Below are positions 7,475-13,444 of a stretch of DNA of 27,595 nucleotides, piece by piece. Within the stretch, counting starts at the first letter, position 1. Every line of letters begins with the position of its first letter. The translations under genes and the position numbers were made by a program. The stretch is taken from contig JAGGUF010000059.1 in the NCBI GenBank assembly GCA_021158595.1, positions 1 through 27,595 on the forward strand. Direction: 5' to 3'. Source of the stretch: a bacterium (lineage in GTDB: Bacteria > Patescibacteriota > Minisyncoccia > Minisyncoccales > GCA-002788555). The notes beneath the pieces were generated by a model that saw only the letters and a program-made list of their open reading frames with translations, was not told the DNA's origin and ran no database searches.

Positions 7475-8450
7475 TTTTTAAAACTTCTATTATCTTTGTC
7501 ATTTTTCTCTCTGGTCTGGGCCCTGGTTTATCCGGTGCACGCACAACTATTGCCTCAGGAGAATCCAATTCTCCCCATTGTTCTAAAACCTCCTCTGTAA
7601 TAACTAAGTATCTATCTGCTTCTACATATTCCTTGCCATAGTCAATAATAACTGGTATGTCTTTACCACCCACAGATAACTCATCTATTTTTTCAAACCT
7701 TTCTTTTCCTTCGTATCCTTCATAGTCAAAGAATATTAACACATCGCCCTCTCTTAGAAATCTTTTCGGGAAACAAGGTATTACTCTGTCCCTACCTATT
7801 ACCCACTTGCATTTACCACCAGGACATATTCTCTCCTTATCACAAGAACACACGACCCATGCATTTTGTTCTACATATTCTGGAGTTATCCAAGGAAATG
7901 GTGGTGTTTTGAATTCATCAAATAAAGGTTCTTTCTCCTTTGCTTTTCCATAACCAATTATTCCAAAAAGTTTTCCTGTTTTCTTGATATTCGCATCCGG
8001 TGCCTGAGGAAAATATCTTCCCCAACGCCAAGCACTGTAATACATAAACTTGTTATCTATACATTCTGATTTCAACTCGTGACCGAATACGTAAGCGAAG
8101 TACGGCCTACCTTTTCCTCTCCTAAGGAGACTGTCTTTGTAGTACCTTCTCAAAAATTTGACTAAAAAGGTTTTCTTAGAACAAAAAATAGTTACTCTGC
8201 AAAATGCTCCGAAATCTATGCGAAGGTTGAAAAAGCCATACCAGTCAACACCGAACTGTCCGTATTTTGTGTTCACTGTAAACTGACCTATAAGTCGATT
8301 GTATAGCCAATTCCACCATTTCGCCCTAAGCCTTTTTTTGCTAAAGTCGGCTTTACAGAATTTTCTCCAAACCCAGTCTCTTATACTATATTTCCATTTT
8401 ATATCCCACCAGATATCCCTTACTTTTCTCTTCAATTCTTCCTTTTTCAT
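7461..8450 (-). CDS. Unknown protein (orf329), Trp-rich N-terminus and Cys cluster
   Basis: 329 residues that I do not recognise. The N-terminal 50 residues are basic and unusually rich in Trp (W14, W15, W19, W26, W28, W45, W46, W48). A compact Cys group lies at C201, C203, C209 and C214 (CxC, then CPGGKC), with C226 nearby, suggesting a metal site or disulfides. The C-terminal third reads as alternating strands and helices (EGDVLIFFDYEGYE, DIPVIIDYGKEYVE, DRYLVITEEVLEQW). There is no signal peptide or clear membrane span. It is a self-contained unit with its own consensus promoter, 5' hairpin, GGAGG ribosome site 15 nt before the ATG, and terminator. That architecture is unlike most neighbours but like purC and orf328. 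It may be accessory; no function can be assigned. Confidence 0.8.
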   Translation of the reverse strand: MKKEELKRKVRDIWWDIKWKYSIRDWVWRKFCKADFSKKRLRAKWWNWLYNRLIGQFTVNTKYGQFGVDWYGFFNLRIDFGAFCRVTIFCSKKTFLVKFLRRYYKDSLLRRGKGRPYFAYVFGHELKSECIDNKFMYYSAWRWGRYFPQAPDANIKKTGKLFGIIGYGKAKEKEPLFDEFKTPPFPWITPEYVEQNAWVVCSCDKERICPGGKCKWVIGRDRVIPCFPKRFLREGDVLIFFDYEGYEGKERFEKIDELSVGGKDIPVIIDYGKEYVEADRYLVITEEVLEQWGELDSPEAIVVRAPDKPGPRPERKMTKIIEVLKKVLK

Positions 8451-8483
8451 TTCCGCCTTATCTTGCCTCCTAAATTTTTAAAA

Positions 8484-8511
8484 GTAGAGAAAAATTCTTA
8501 ATTTTCTCTAC
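8484..8511 (-). promoter_or_regulatory. 5' stem-loop in the orf329 leader
   Basis: The minus-strand RNA can pair GTAGAGAAAATT with AATTTTTCTCTAC, with a 3-nt loop and one bulge. The hairpin begins a few nt after the predicted transcription start and is followed by TAGGAGG, the ribosome site. A terminal 5' hairpin of this kind usually slows decay of the message; the role here is inference. Confidence 0.6.
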
Positions 8512-8521
8512 TACTAATCAA

Positions 8522-8550
8522 ATAGTAGGTTAAATAAAAAATCAAGTCAA
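8522..8550 (-). promoter_or_regulatory. orf329 promoter
   Basis: On the minus strand: TTGACT (8545-8550), a 17-nt spacer and TACTAT (8522-8527), close to the sigma-70 consensus. The predicted start near 8515 gives a leader of about 64 nt. Confidence 0.75.
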
Positions 8551-8619
8551 TAGTTCAAAAATTCTATCTTTAAATCAATTCTTGATTCTTGCTTTATACC
8601 TGTCTTTAGAAAAGATGAC

Positions 8620-8660
8620 TTCCCCTCTTCGAGGAGAAGGATATGGGTGGGGAAGGAAGA
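8620..8660. repeat. Degenerate solo copy of the C/G-rich repeat core
   Basis: CCCCTCTTCGAGGAG followed by AAGGATATGGGTGGGG resembles the core of the larger repeats at 10714, 13480 and 16960 (palindrome, then GGATATAGGTGG). It lacks the TGTAATTGCTAACCA arm. It lies in the 336-bp gap between orf329 and the LCP gene; the rest of the gap holds the two divergent promoters and nothing else I can identify. Confidence 0.5.
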
Positions 8661-8751
8661 GGTTCCACGCTTCCCACTTCAGGTAATCCTCAAACCAAAA
8701 ATGTTTTTTATCAAAAAAGAATATAAAAAAACAGTTAAGAAAAGCAATTTG

Positions 8752-8781
8752 TTGACAAGGATTTGCTTCTTAAAGTAGAAT
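8752..8781 (+). promoter_or_regulatory. LCP gene promoter (leaderless)
   Basis: TTGACA (8752-8757), an 18-nt spacer and TAGAAT (8776-8781). The ATG starts at 8787, only 5 nt after the -10 box, and there is no Shine-Dalgarno. The transcript should begin at the start codon. Confidence 0.8.
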
Positions 8782-8786
8782 AAGAT

Positions 8787-9866
8787 ATGAACTACTCTTT
8801 ACTTAATCAAAGATTTAAAAAATCTCTCTATTTTTCTCCTGAGAAAGAAAGAAGAAAAAGAATAATAGGATACTTTTTATTTCTCTTTCTTGTGGGAGGG
8901 GTAACCTTTTATTTTTCTCATCTATCCTCCTTTTCCTCAGTTATTAATGTCTCTTCTAATTCTTCTGTTGAAATTGCCTCCGCAGTTACCCCCCTTAATC
9001 CTCCCTCTCAACCTCAAGAGAAAAAAAATCTGGGTTTTCTTTCTAAAGACAAAAAAGGAAGAATAAATATTCTTTTAATTGGCATTCCTGGAGAGCCGTG
9101 GCCTGCTGCTTATCTTACAGATTCAATTGAGGTTATTTCTATAGATCCAAAGGGTTCTGTTTTGGTTATTGGAATCCCTCGAGATCTATTAGTAAAAATT
9201 CCTGGCTCAAATTACGAAACCCGAATCAATGCTTTATTTTCCATAGAACAGAGCCCAGAAATGCTTGAGAAAAAAGTAGAAGAAATTACAGGATTAGAAA
9301 TCCATTACTGGGCAATAATTGACCTTGCCACAATTAAAGAAATCATTGATACTCTTGGAGGTATTGAGGTAGATGTAAAAGAGGACATTTTTGATCCAAG
9401 ATTTCCCACCATCTTCCGAGGATATGAAACCTTTTCTATTAAGGCAGGCCATCATCATTTAAATGGAGATGTTGCCATAAAATATATCCGCTCTCGTCAC
9501 CAGGCTCGAGGAGACTTTGGAAGAATAGAGCGGCAACAACAGGTAATGGATTCAATAAGAAAAAGGGTAATAGAATTAAATCTTTTCTCAGATCTTCCCA
9601 AAATTCTTGGTATTTTTAACAAGATTAAGGGTAAAACCAATATTGGACCTAAAGAAATTGAAACATTAACAGAAATAGCAAAAAGCCTCTCAACTAAAGA
9701 TATTCACTACTTTTTAATTGACGCAGGAAGAAAAGACTCCTTATTGGTTTATGGAAAAACAATTCTCGGGAGAAAATTAGCCTCTGTATTATGGCCAAAA
9801 GCAGGAAGGTTTGATTATTCAGAAATAAGAGAAAAGATTTCCACTCTAACAGAAATCGCTAATTAA
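8787..9866 (+). CDS. LytR-CpsA-Psr (LCP) family envelope protein
   Basis: 359 residues. A basic cytoplasmic tail is followed by one membrane span (about 26-45), a Ser/Pro-rich linker (about 46-80) and the extracellular LCP domain (about 90-260). LCP motifs are NILLIGIPG at 94, LTDSIEV with D112, the IPRDLLV box (R132, D133), and the basic YIRSRHQARGDFGRIERQQQ segment (233-252) that binds the pyrophosphate of the polyprenyl donor. These enzymes move glycopolymers from undecaprenyl-pyrophosphate onto peptidoglycan or surface proteins. The C-terminal 80 residues are an uncharacterised extension. It shares the plus strand with pth2, but both have their own promoters. Confidence 0.93.
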   Translation: MNYSLLNQRFKKSLYFSPEKERRKRIIGYFLFLFLVGGVTFYFSHLSSFSSVINVSSNSSVEIASAVTPLNPPSQPQEKKNLGFLSKDKKGRINILLIGIPGEPWPAAYLTDSIEVISIDPKGSVLVIGIPRDLLVKIPGSNYETRINALFSIEQSPEMLEKKVEEITGLEIHYWAIIDLATIKEIIDTLGGIEVDVKEDIFDPRFPTIFRGYETFSIKAGHHHLNGDVAIKYIRSRHQARGDFGRIERQQQVMDSIRKRVIELNLFSDLPKILGIFNKIKGKTNIGPKEIETLTEIAKSLSTKDIHYFLIDAGRKDSLLVYGKTILGRKLASVLWPKAGRFDYSEIREKISTLTEIAN

Positions 9867-9891
9867 CCTAAGGAAGTTATTTTTTTATATT
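9863..9891 (+). promoter_or_regulatory. pth2 promoter (near-leaderless)
   Basis: TTAACC (9863-9868), a 17-nt spacer and TATATT (9886-9891). The ATG at 9901 lies 9 nt past the -10 box, leaving a leader of about 0-3 nt. The AAGGAAG at 9870-9876 is too far upstream to act as the ribosome site. Confidence 0.6.
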
Positions 9892-9900
9892 CATCTTACT

Positions 9901-10239
9901 ATGGAACTAAAGCAGGTAATTGTGGTCCGAAAAGATCTAAAATTGGGCAAGGGAAAACTGGCTGCTCAGTGTTGTCATGCCTCGATTTTGGCTTCTGAGA
10001 AAAGCAGGTTTAAAAAAGAATGGGAGAAAAAAGGTCAGAAAAAAATAGTAGTTTCTTGTAAAGATCTGAAAGAACTTCTTTCTCTATATGAAGCGGCAAA
10101 AAACAAAAGACTTCCTTGTGCCTTAGTAGAAGATGCAGGACTAACCCAGGTAAAAAAAGGCACAAAAACCTGTGTGGGTATTGGACCTGCTCCAGAAGAA
10201 GAAATAAATAAAATAACAGGAAAATTAAAACTTTTATAA
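9901..10239 (+). CDS. pth2: Archaeal/eukaryal-type peptidyl-tRNA hydrolase Pth2
   Basis: 112 residues, the usual Pth2 size. It has the diagnostic N-terminus VIVVRKDLKLGKGKLAAQCCHA (catalytic Lys and the QCCHA helix), then the central VVSCKDLKELLSLYEAAK, the LPCALVEDAGLTQV strand and GTKTCVGIGPA near the end. It frees tRNA from peptidyl-tRNAs that drop off ribosomes. Most bacteria use the unrelated Pth1; Pth2 is typical of archaea and eukaryotes and occurs in some bacterial lineages. Downstream is a long structured inverted repeat that may terminate it. Confidence 0.93.
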   Translation: MELKQVIVVRKDLKLGKGKLAAQCCHASILASEKSRFKKEWEKKGQKKIVVSCKDLKELLSLYEAAKNKRLPCALVEDAGLTQVKKGTKTCVGIGPAPEEEINKITGKLKLL

Positions 10240-10243
10240 AAAT

Positions 10244-10360
10244 AAAAATGCTCTATTGGTAGAAACCAGGACTACTTGGAAGACCAAGCACCCCTAATCC
10301 CCCATCAGAAAGCCTAAGGAGGCATCGGCTTTCTGATGTTTTAACCAATAGAGCATTTTT
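10244..10360. ncRNA. Large three-stem structured element (candidate ncRNA or terminator)
   Basis: A perfect 17-bp outer stem (10244-10260 with 10344-10360; core ATGCTCTATTGGT) encloses two further hairpins. One is CTTGG-AAGA-CCAAG (10275-10288). The other has a 12-bp stem, CATCAGAAAGCC with GGCTTTCTGATG (10303-10338), whose 12-nt loop contains AAGGAGG. Between them lies the C-rich CACCCCTAATCCCCC. Because the outer stem ends in TTTTT and starts with AAAAA, it could terminate pth2 on either strand. The elaborate interior is far more than a terminator needs, so a small RNA or a miniature element is also possible. I do not recognise a known RNA family. Confidence 0.5.
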
Positions 10361-10495
10361 AAATATAGCATATTAAAAGAAAAATGTCAAGGGTTTGTAA
10401 TGGTGTATCAACAGGAAATAGAAATGTAAGGTTTTTGAATAATAAAAACTCCTCTCCTCTCTTTTCTTCTCTCTTCCGAGAGAAAATTGAATTTG

Positions 10496-10529
10496 GTTGA
10501 ATTTTTCGACACCTGTCGAAAAATTCAAC
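10496..10529. repeat. Perfect 15-bp inverted repeat
   Basis: GTTGAATTTTTCGAC and its exact complement GTCGAAAAATTCAAC are separated by ACCT. There is no U tract on either side, so it is not a standard terminator. It could be a protein-binding site or an insertion scar. Confidence 0.65.
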
Positions 10530-10642
10530 TTCCTCCCCTTTACCCTGATATTATCATTTCCTTTCTACAGGGTTGTGAGAACCCATCGAGTACATAGGGT
10601 ACAAAGGTTATCCATTGGCTAAATAAAGAGAGGGTATTAAAG

Positions 10643-10812
10643 TGTAATTGTCAACCACTGTGGTAACAAACCTTTTCACTTTATCCTTTTCAGGTCTGGA
10701 GGGTGAAACTAATCCCTCCCCCTCCTTAGTCCTCCCCCTCCCTCTGGGAGGGGGAGGACATAGGTGGGGGAGGGAAAATATCAGAGCGTTACCAAAGTGG
10801 TTAGTAATTACA
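10643..10812. mobile_element. MITE-like repeat R1 with terminal inverted repeats
   Basis: A 170-bp element whose ends are 25-bp inverted repeats (10643-10667 and 10788-10812) matching at 21 of 25 positions. Each end reads TGTAATT, three variable bases, then AACCAC. The interior carries a perfect 12-bp C/G palindrome (arms 10731-10742 and 10746-10757, loop TCT) flanked by CCTCCTTAGT and ACATAGGTGG. The G-rich strand contains four runs of three or more G, so a quadruplex is possible. No transposase is encoded, so it would be non-autonomous. The right half also serves as the left boundary of the purC-orf328 segment. Confidence 0.7.
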
Positions 10813-11036
10813 GTTAATTAGATAGAGAGAATCTTTAAATTAAGAAAACTCCTTTTATCTTAGATGAAATGAAAAACCTTATGGATACCTTATTACCTAC
10901 AAGAAAGTATCCCCTACGCTGCCGAAGAACCCATTGGATCTTATTTCCTTACCTCAAGTGTGGAGCTAATCCCTTTCCTTCGAAGAGGGAGAGAATAAGA
11001 GAGAAATTCTCTCTAAAAGATTTGAAAATAAAAAAC

Positions 11037-11074
11037 CCGCCTTGAAGTTTAGATTTTTATCTAACCCAAGGCGG
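11037..11074 (-). terminator. purC terminator
   Basis: CCGCCTTG and CAAGGCGG form the outer stem, with an inner TTAGA/TCTAA stem. On the minus strand it is followed by GTTTTTTATTTT, a good U tract about 40 nt past the purC stop. The plus strand also has a U tract (TTATTTTGTTTTTTT), so it can act in both directions. Confidence 0.85.
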
Positions 11075-11116
11075 TTATTTTGTTTTTTTAGTTTGCTCTC
11101 GGTTTCACCGGTTCCA

Positions 11117-11926
11117 CTACAAATCCAGAGAAGAAAAGCGGTTTGTCAGATTTGAAACAATCTCGTAGAGGTTGCTTATCTCCTTCAGTTCTCCGCCTTC
11201 TCTATAAACCTGTTTATCAAGTTGCTGTCCATCTCTTGTTCGAATTCTCCAACTGTCATTGTCGATCACATCAGCGACTACGATTTCGCCACTGTCCTTT
11301 CGCCCGAATTCCATCTTCAAATCCCAAAGCGTAATACCAAGTTCTTTCCATGCCTTTTCCAGAATTAAGAATACCCGCTTGGCTTGTTCCTCAATGTATC
11401 CTGCTTCTTCCAATGTAAAATAAGAACCCATTGTGTCAATATAACTTGGATTTTCTTCCGGTTTATAGATGTTACGAATATCTAATGGTTTGTGGGCATC
11501 GTAGAGCTGCCACCAGTCAGGATTCATAGCGTTTATAACTATAATCGGATCGTGGAGCTTGTCATCTTTGTAAAAAAATTCCACTACCAATTCATCAAAA
11601 ACAGTTCCATCTTCTACTTCCGGATGTCGTTCTAGATAACTGCCAGTAGCAATTCTTCGCACCACTACCTCAACAGGAATCATTTCGCATTCCCATGCCA
11701 AAAATGCCGTATCTCCTGCTCGCTTAATAAAATGAGTGTTTACTCCACATCGGTTGAGTAATTCAAACACATTTGATGTCGTATTGTTTGCCCACTCGTC
11801 TTTATGCACCATCACATCCTTCTTTCTCCCATCTTGAGCAGTAATAACAGGCTTGCTGATAATTTTGACTATACCGGGTTCAACAAACCAAATCTCTTTT
11901 GTCTTTCCTTCAGTTATTTTTCGCAT
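11117..11926 (-). CDS. purC: SAICAR synthetase (phosphoribosylaminoimidazole-succinocarboxamide synthase)
   Basis: 269 residues, with the complete PurC fold. The ATP-binding start KITEGKTKEIW, VVRRIATGSYLERHP near residue 90, LWDLKMEFG near 200 and VADVIDNDSWRI near 218 are all present. It joins CAIR and aspartate with ATP to give SAICAR, step 8 of de novo purine synthesis. No other pur gene is in the window. It is set apart from its neighbours by a leader with the shared 54-bp hairpin, a second small hairpin, an AAGGAGGTGA ribosome site, and its own terminator. The long spacing (15 nt from GGAGG to ATG) is eased by a second purine stretch, AAGGAA. Identification is secure; why it sits alone within inverted repeats is unclear. 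Confidence 0.96.
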   Translation of the reverse strand: MRKITEGKTKEIWFVEPGIVKIISKPVITAQDGRKKDVMVHKDEWANNTTSNVFELLNRCGVNTHFIKRAGDTAFLAWECEMIPVEVVVRRIATGSYLERHPEVEDGTVFDELVVEFFYKDDKLHDPIIVINAMNPDWWQLYDAHKPLDIRNIYKPEENPSYIDTMGSYFTLEEAGYIEEQAKRVFLILEKAWKELGITLWDLKMEFGRKDSGEIVVADVIDNDSWRIRTRDGQQLDKQVYREGGELKEISNLYEIVSNLTNRFSSLDL

Positions 11927-11950
11927 TTCCTTTTTTTCTCACCTCCTTAA

Positions 11951-11975
11951 CCCGAGGTCGCCCCACTTTCTCGGG
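11951..11975 (-). promoter_or_regulatory. Second hairpin in the purC leader, beside the ribosome site
   Basis: CCCGAG and CTCGGG close a 13-nt loop that contains GGCGAC. The stem ends 3 nt before AAGGAGG. The GGCGAC in its loop is identical to part of the upstream 54-bp hairpin's left arm, so it could compete for that hairpin's right arm. Such competition is inferred only. Confidence 0.5.
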
Positions 11976-11990
11976 ATTTTACCACTTTCT

Positions 11991-12044
11991 CTGTAGGCGA
12001 CTGACTGACTACTAAGTGTTTAGCAGTCAATCAGTCGCCTACAG
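11991..12044 (-). promoter_or_regulatory. Shared 54-bp leader hairpin, copy A (purC)
   Basis: A 24-bp stem with a 6-nt loop, starting CTGTAGGCGACTGA. It is identical at all 54 positions to copy B at 13269. In the minus-strand RNA the stem is uninterrupted (22 Watson-Crick pairs plus 2 G-U); in the plus-strand RNA the same two positions would be A-C mismatches. It ends 64 nt before the purC ATG. There is no U tract, so it is not a terminator. Its length makes it a possible RNase III target or a 5' stabiliser. Confidence 0.8.
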
Positions 12045-12052
12045 GTTTTTCT

Positions 12053-12070
12053 AAATTGTTAAAGAACTAA
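12053..12070 (-). promoter_or_regulatory. boxA-like / promoter-like motif before leader hairpin A
   Basis: The minus strand reads TTAGTTCTTTAACAATTT. The core TTCTTTAACA resembles the boxA antitermination site of rRNA leaders, and the hairpin follows after 8 nt. Alternatively TTGAAA (12081-12086), 17 nt and TTTAAC could be a weak promoter, which would place the transcript start just before the hairpin. The sequence alone does not decide between them. Confidence 0.4.
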
Positions 12071-12074
12071 TTTC

Positions 12075-12117
12075 CCCTTTTTTCAACTGACAAAATTTTG
12101 TCAGTTGGAAAAAAGGG
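12075..12117. repeat. Long palindrome between orf328 and the purC leader
   Basis: The centre AACTGACAAAA/TTTTGTCAGTT is perfect and is extended by C6-type and T6/A6 tracts (CCCTTTTTTC with GAAAAAAGGG, one bulged G). It could be a bidirectional terminator or an operator. The 93 bp between it and the orf328 stop hold no other clear terminator, so orf328 transcripts may read through to purC. Confidence 0.6.
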
Positions 12118-12210
12118 AAAAAAATAGGGAGAGAGAAAAACTTTTATCCTATCTAACCATCACTGCTTCTCATCTTTCTTTCCTTACTCTTTAAACTTTT
12201 GGTTTTTTGT

Positions 12211-13197
12211 TTATTCTATTTCGTAATCTCCTATTTTGCGACCTTCACTCTTAGTAACGTGCCTTCCTTTCAACCACCATACAATTCGAATACCCGCTTG
12301 CTGTAATGTGTTGATAACTGTGGAAAGATCTTTGTCTGTCTCAAGGTTTATGGGGTGCTTTTCTGAAGTCTCGAAAGTTTCCATAATCGCCTTCCCTTTC
12401 ATGAAATACTCTTTTTCTGGATGGAAACCTAGCAAGATTCCATAATTGACGTCGTAGGTTTTACCTCCACCGTATTTCCCAGGAACCCACTTGGATCTCA
12501 CGCCTTTAATAATTTTTATTTCTACATATCCTTTTGCAAGTAGCCCCTTTTCTACCAACTCCTGAAAGTACGAGTGAGGTTTATCTTCTTTACGGATAAC
12601 GATTTTTATGTTTGTCCCAGGTATTTGATTTACCGGACAACTAACGTCTTTTCCCGAACTAGCTAGTCCACCGGGGATGTGATAGTGAAGATAAGTTGTT
12701 TCCATTTCACCAAATGCCCAGCGCAGATATCTCTCTAGGATCCACAGAATATCAGAATCTTCTGTTAAATAGTGCCAATTTTCGTGAAGAAATTGCATCT
12801 TTGCACTGTCTGGTACATTTCTGAGATAGAATGACATAATTGTCTCAATATCTTCACCGGCCCGAAGAACGATTTTTGCTAATTCTACAGCTCTACTTTC
12901 AGGAATATCAATTTTTGCTGTATCAATTTTTGCTGTTTGTATAATGTTTCTTCCCATTGTTACTAATCCTGCCTTTATACATCCTGCTCCTATCTTTATT
13001 GCTTCTTCTGGTTCTTCCGCCAACTTTTCTCGTAGTAATGGTGCTTTCTCGAATGTGTCGGCCAACATCCTGGCACACTCTCCTATATTCATTTCATCTA
13101 TTTTCCTTTTAAGCCATTCTTTAATTTGCTTCTCAGAATATGGATACACCGATTCATTTTTGCCTTTCTTTCTAATCTCCTTTTTTTTATATGCCAT
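12211..13197 (-). CDS. Unknown protein (orf328) sharing the purC leader
   Basis: 328 residues; I do not recognise a family. A basic N-terminus (MAYKKKEIRKKGK) precedes a helical half (about 20-170) that contains a tandem AKIDTAKIDI at 89-98. The second half is mixed strand/helix with a motif-like YLHYHIPGG (169-177), a Gly-rich PGKYGGGKTYDVNYG (239-253) and a final TDKDLSTVINTLQQAGIRIVWW (287-308). Only three Cys are present (41, 73, 187). There is no signal peptide or membrane span. Translation signals are strong: GGAGG 9 nt before the ATG. It lies upstream of purC in the same direction and carries an identical 54-bp leader hairpin, so the two genes may be co-regulated. It is probably an accessory gene. 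The protein is real; the function is unknown. Confidence 0.8.
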   Translation of the reverse strand: MAYKKKEIRKKGKNESVYPYSEKQIKEWLKRKIDEMNIGECARMLADTFEKAPLLREKLAEEPEEAIKIGAGCIKAGLVTMGRNIIQTAKIDTAKIDIPESRAVELAKIVLRAGEDIETIMSFYLRNVPDSAKMQFLHENWHYLTEDSDILWILERYLRWAFGEMETTYLHYHIPGGLASSGKDVSCPVNQIPGTNIKIVIRKEDKPHSYFQELVEKGLLAKGYVEIKIIKGVRSKWVPGKYGGGKTYDVNYGILLGFHPEKEYFMKGKAIMETFETSEKHPINLETDKDLSTVINTLQQAGIRIVWWLKGRHVTKSEGRKIGDYEIE

Positions 13198-13268
13198 AAG
13201 CTATCACCTCCATTTTTCAGTCGCCTCGGGCGTGGTTCTCCCCATACTGAATTACTATCTTGTCCTCC

Positions 13269-13322
13269 CTGTAGGCGACTGACTGACTACTAAGTGTTTA
13301 GCAGTCAATCAGTCGCCTACAG
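13269..13322 (-). promoter_or_regulatory. Shared 54-bp leader hairpin, copy B (orf328)
   Basis: The same 54 bp as copy A, ending 71 nt before the orf328 ATG. The 71-nt leader between them contains GAGGCGACTGA at 13218-13228, just before the ribosome site. This repeats 9 nt of the hairpin's left arm and could therefore pair with its right arm instead, giving two exclusive folds. Upstream, at 13344-13361, the minus strand reads TTAGTTCTTTGAAATAAT, a second boxA-like motif homologous to the one before copy A. Confidence 0.75.
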
Positions 13323-13398
13323 TTTCTCCCTCCCTATTTTTGTATTATTTCAAAGAACTAACTACCTCCTTTTTTCAATTTACCAGGAAAACCTGGGC

Positions 13399-13432
13399 AA
13401 GATGAAAGAGAATTTAAATTCTCTTTCATCTT
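13399..13432. repeat. Perfect 34-bp palindrome upstream of the orf328 leader
   Basis: AAGATGAAAGAGAATTT is followed directly by its exact complement, with no loop. It sits upstream of the orf328 control region, in the place that the 12075-12117 palindrome occupies for purC. A smaller hairpin, CCAGG-AAAA-CCTGG, lies next to it. It could be an operator or a terminator for the opposite strand. Confidence 0.65.
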
Positions 13433-13444
13433 CTATTCATATAT

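Larger units (their letters stand above)
10361..11030. other. Gene-free stretch with repeats and palindromes
   Basis: No convincing gene is present. It holds a perfect 15-bp hairpin (10496-10529), the repeat R1 (10643-10812) and an AT-rich tail. A 58-codon frame (10869-11045) exists but has no ribosome site and runs into the purC terminator. Confidence 0.6.

Noticed and set aside
10261..10300. Possible tRNA in the structured element after pth2.
   Set aside because: No GGTTCGA-type T arm, no 7-bp acceptor with CCA site, and the stem lengths do not fit a cloverleaf.
10869..11045. A 58-codon plus-strand frame starting MKNLMDTLLP.
   Set aside because: No ribosome site, no domain-like composition, and it ends inside the bidirectional terminator.
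11991..13322. The paired 54-bp hairpins as a CRISPR-like array or tRNA pair.
   Set aside because: Only two copies 1.2 kb apart with a gene between, a self-complementary unit, and no tRNA arms or spacers.
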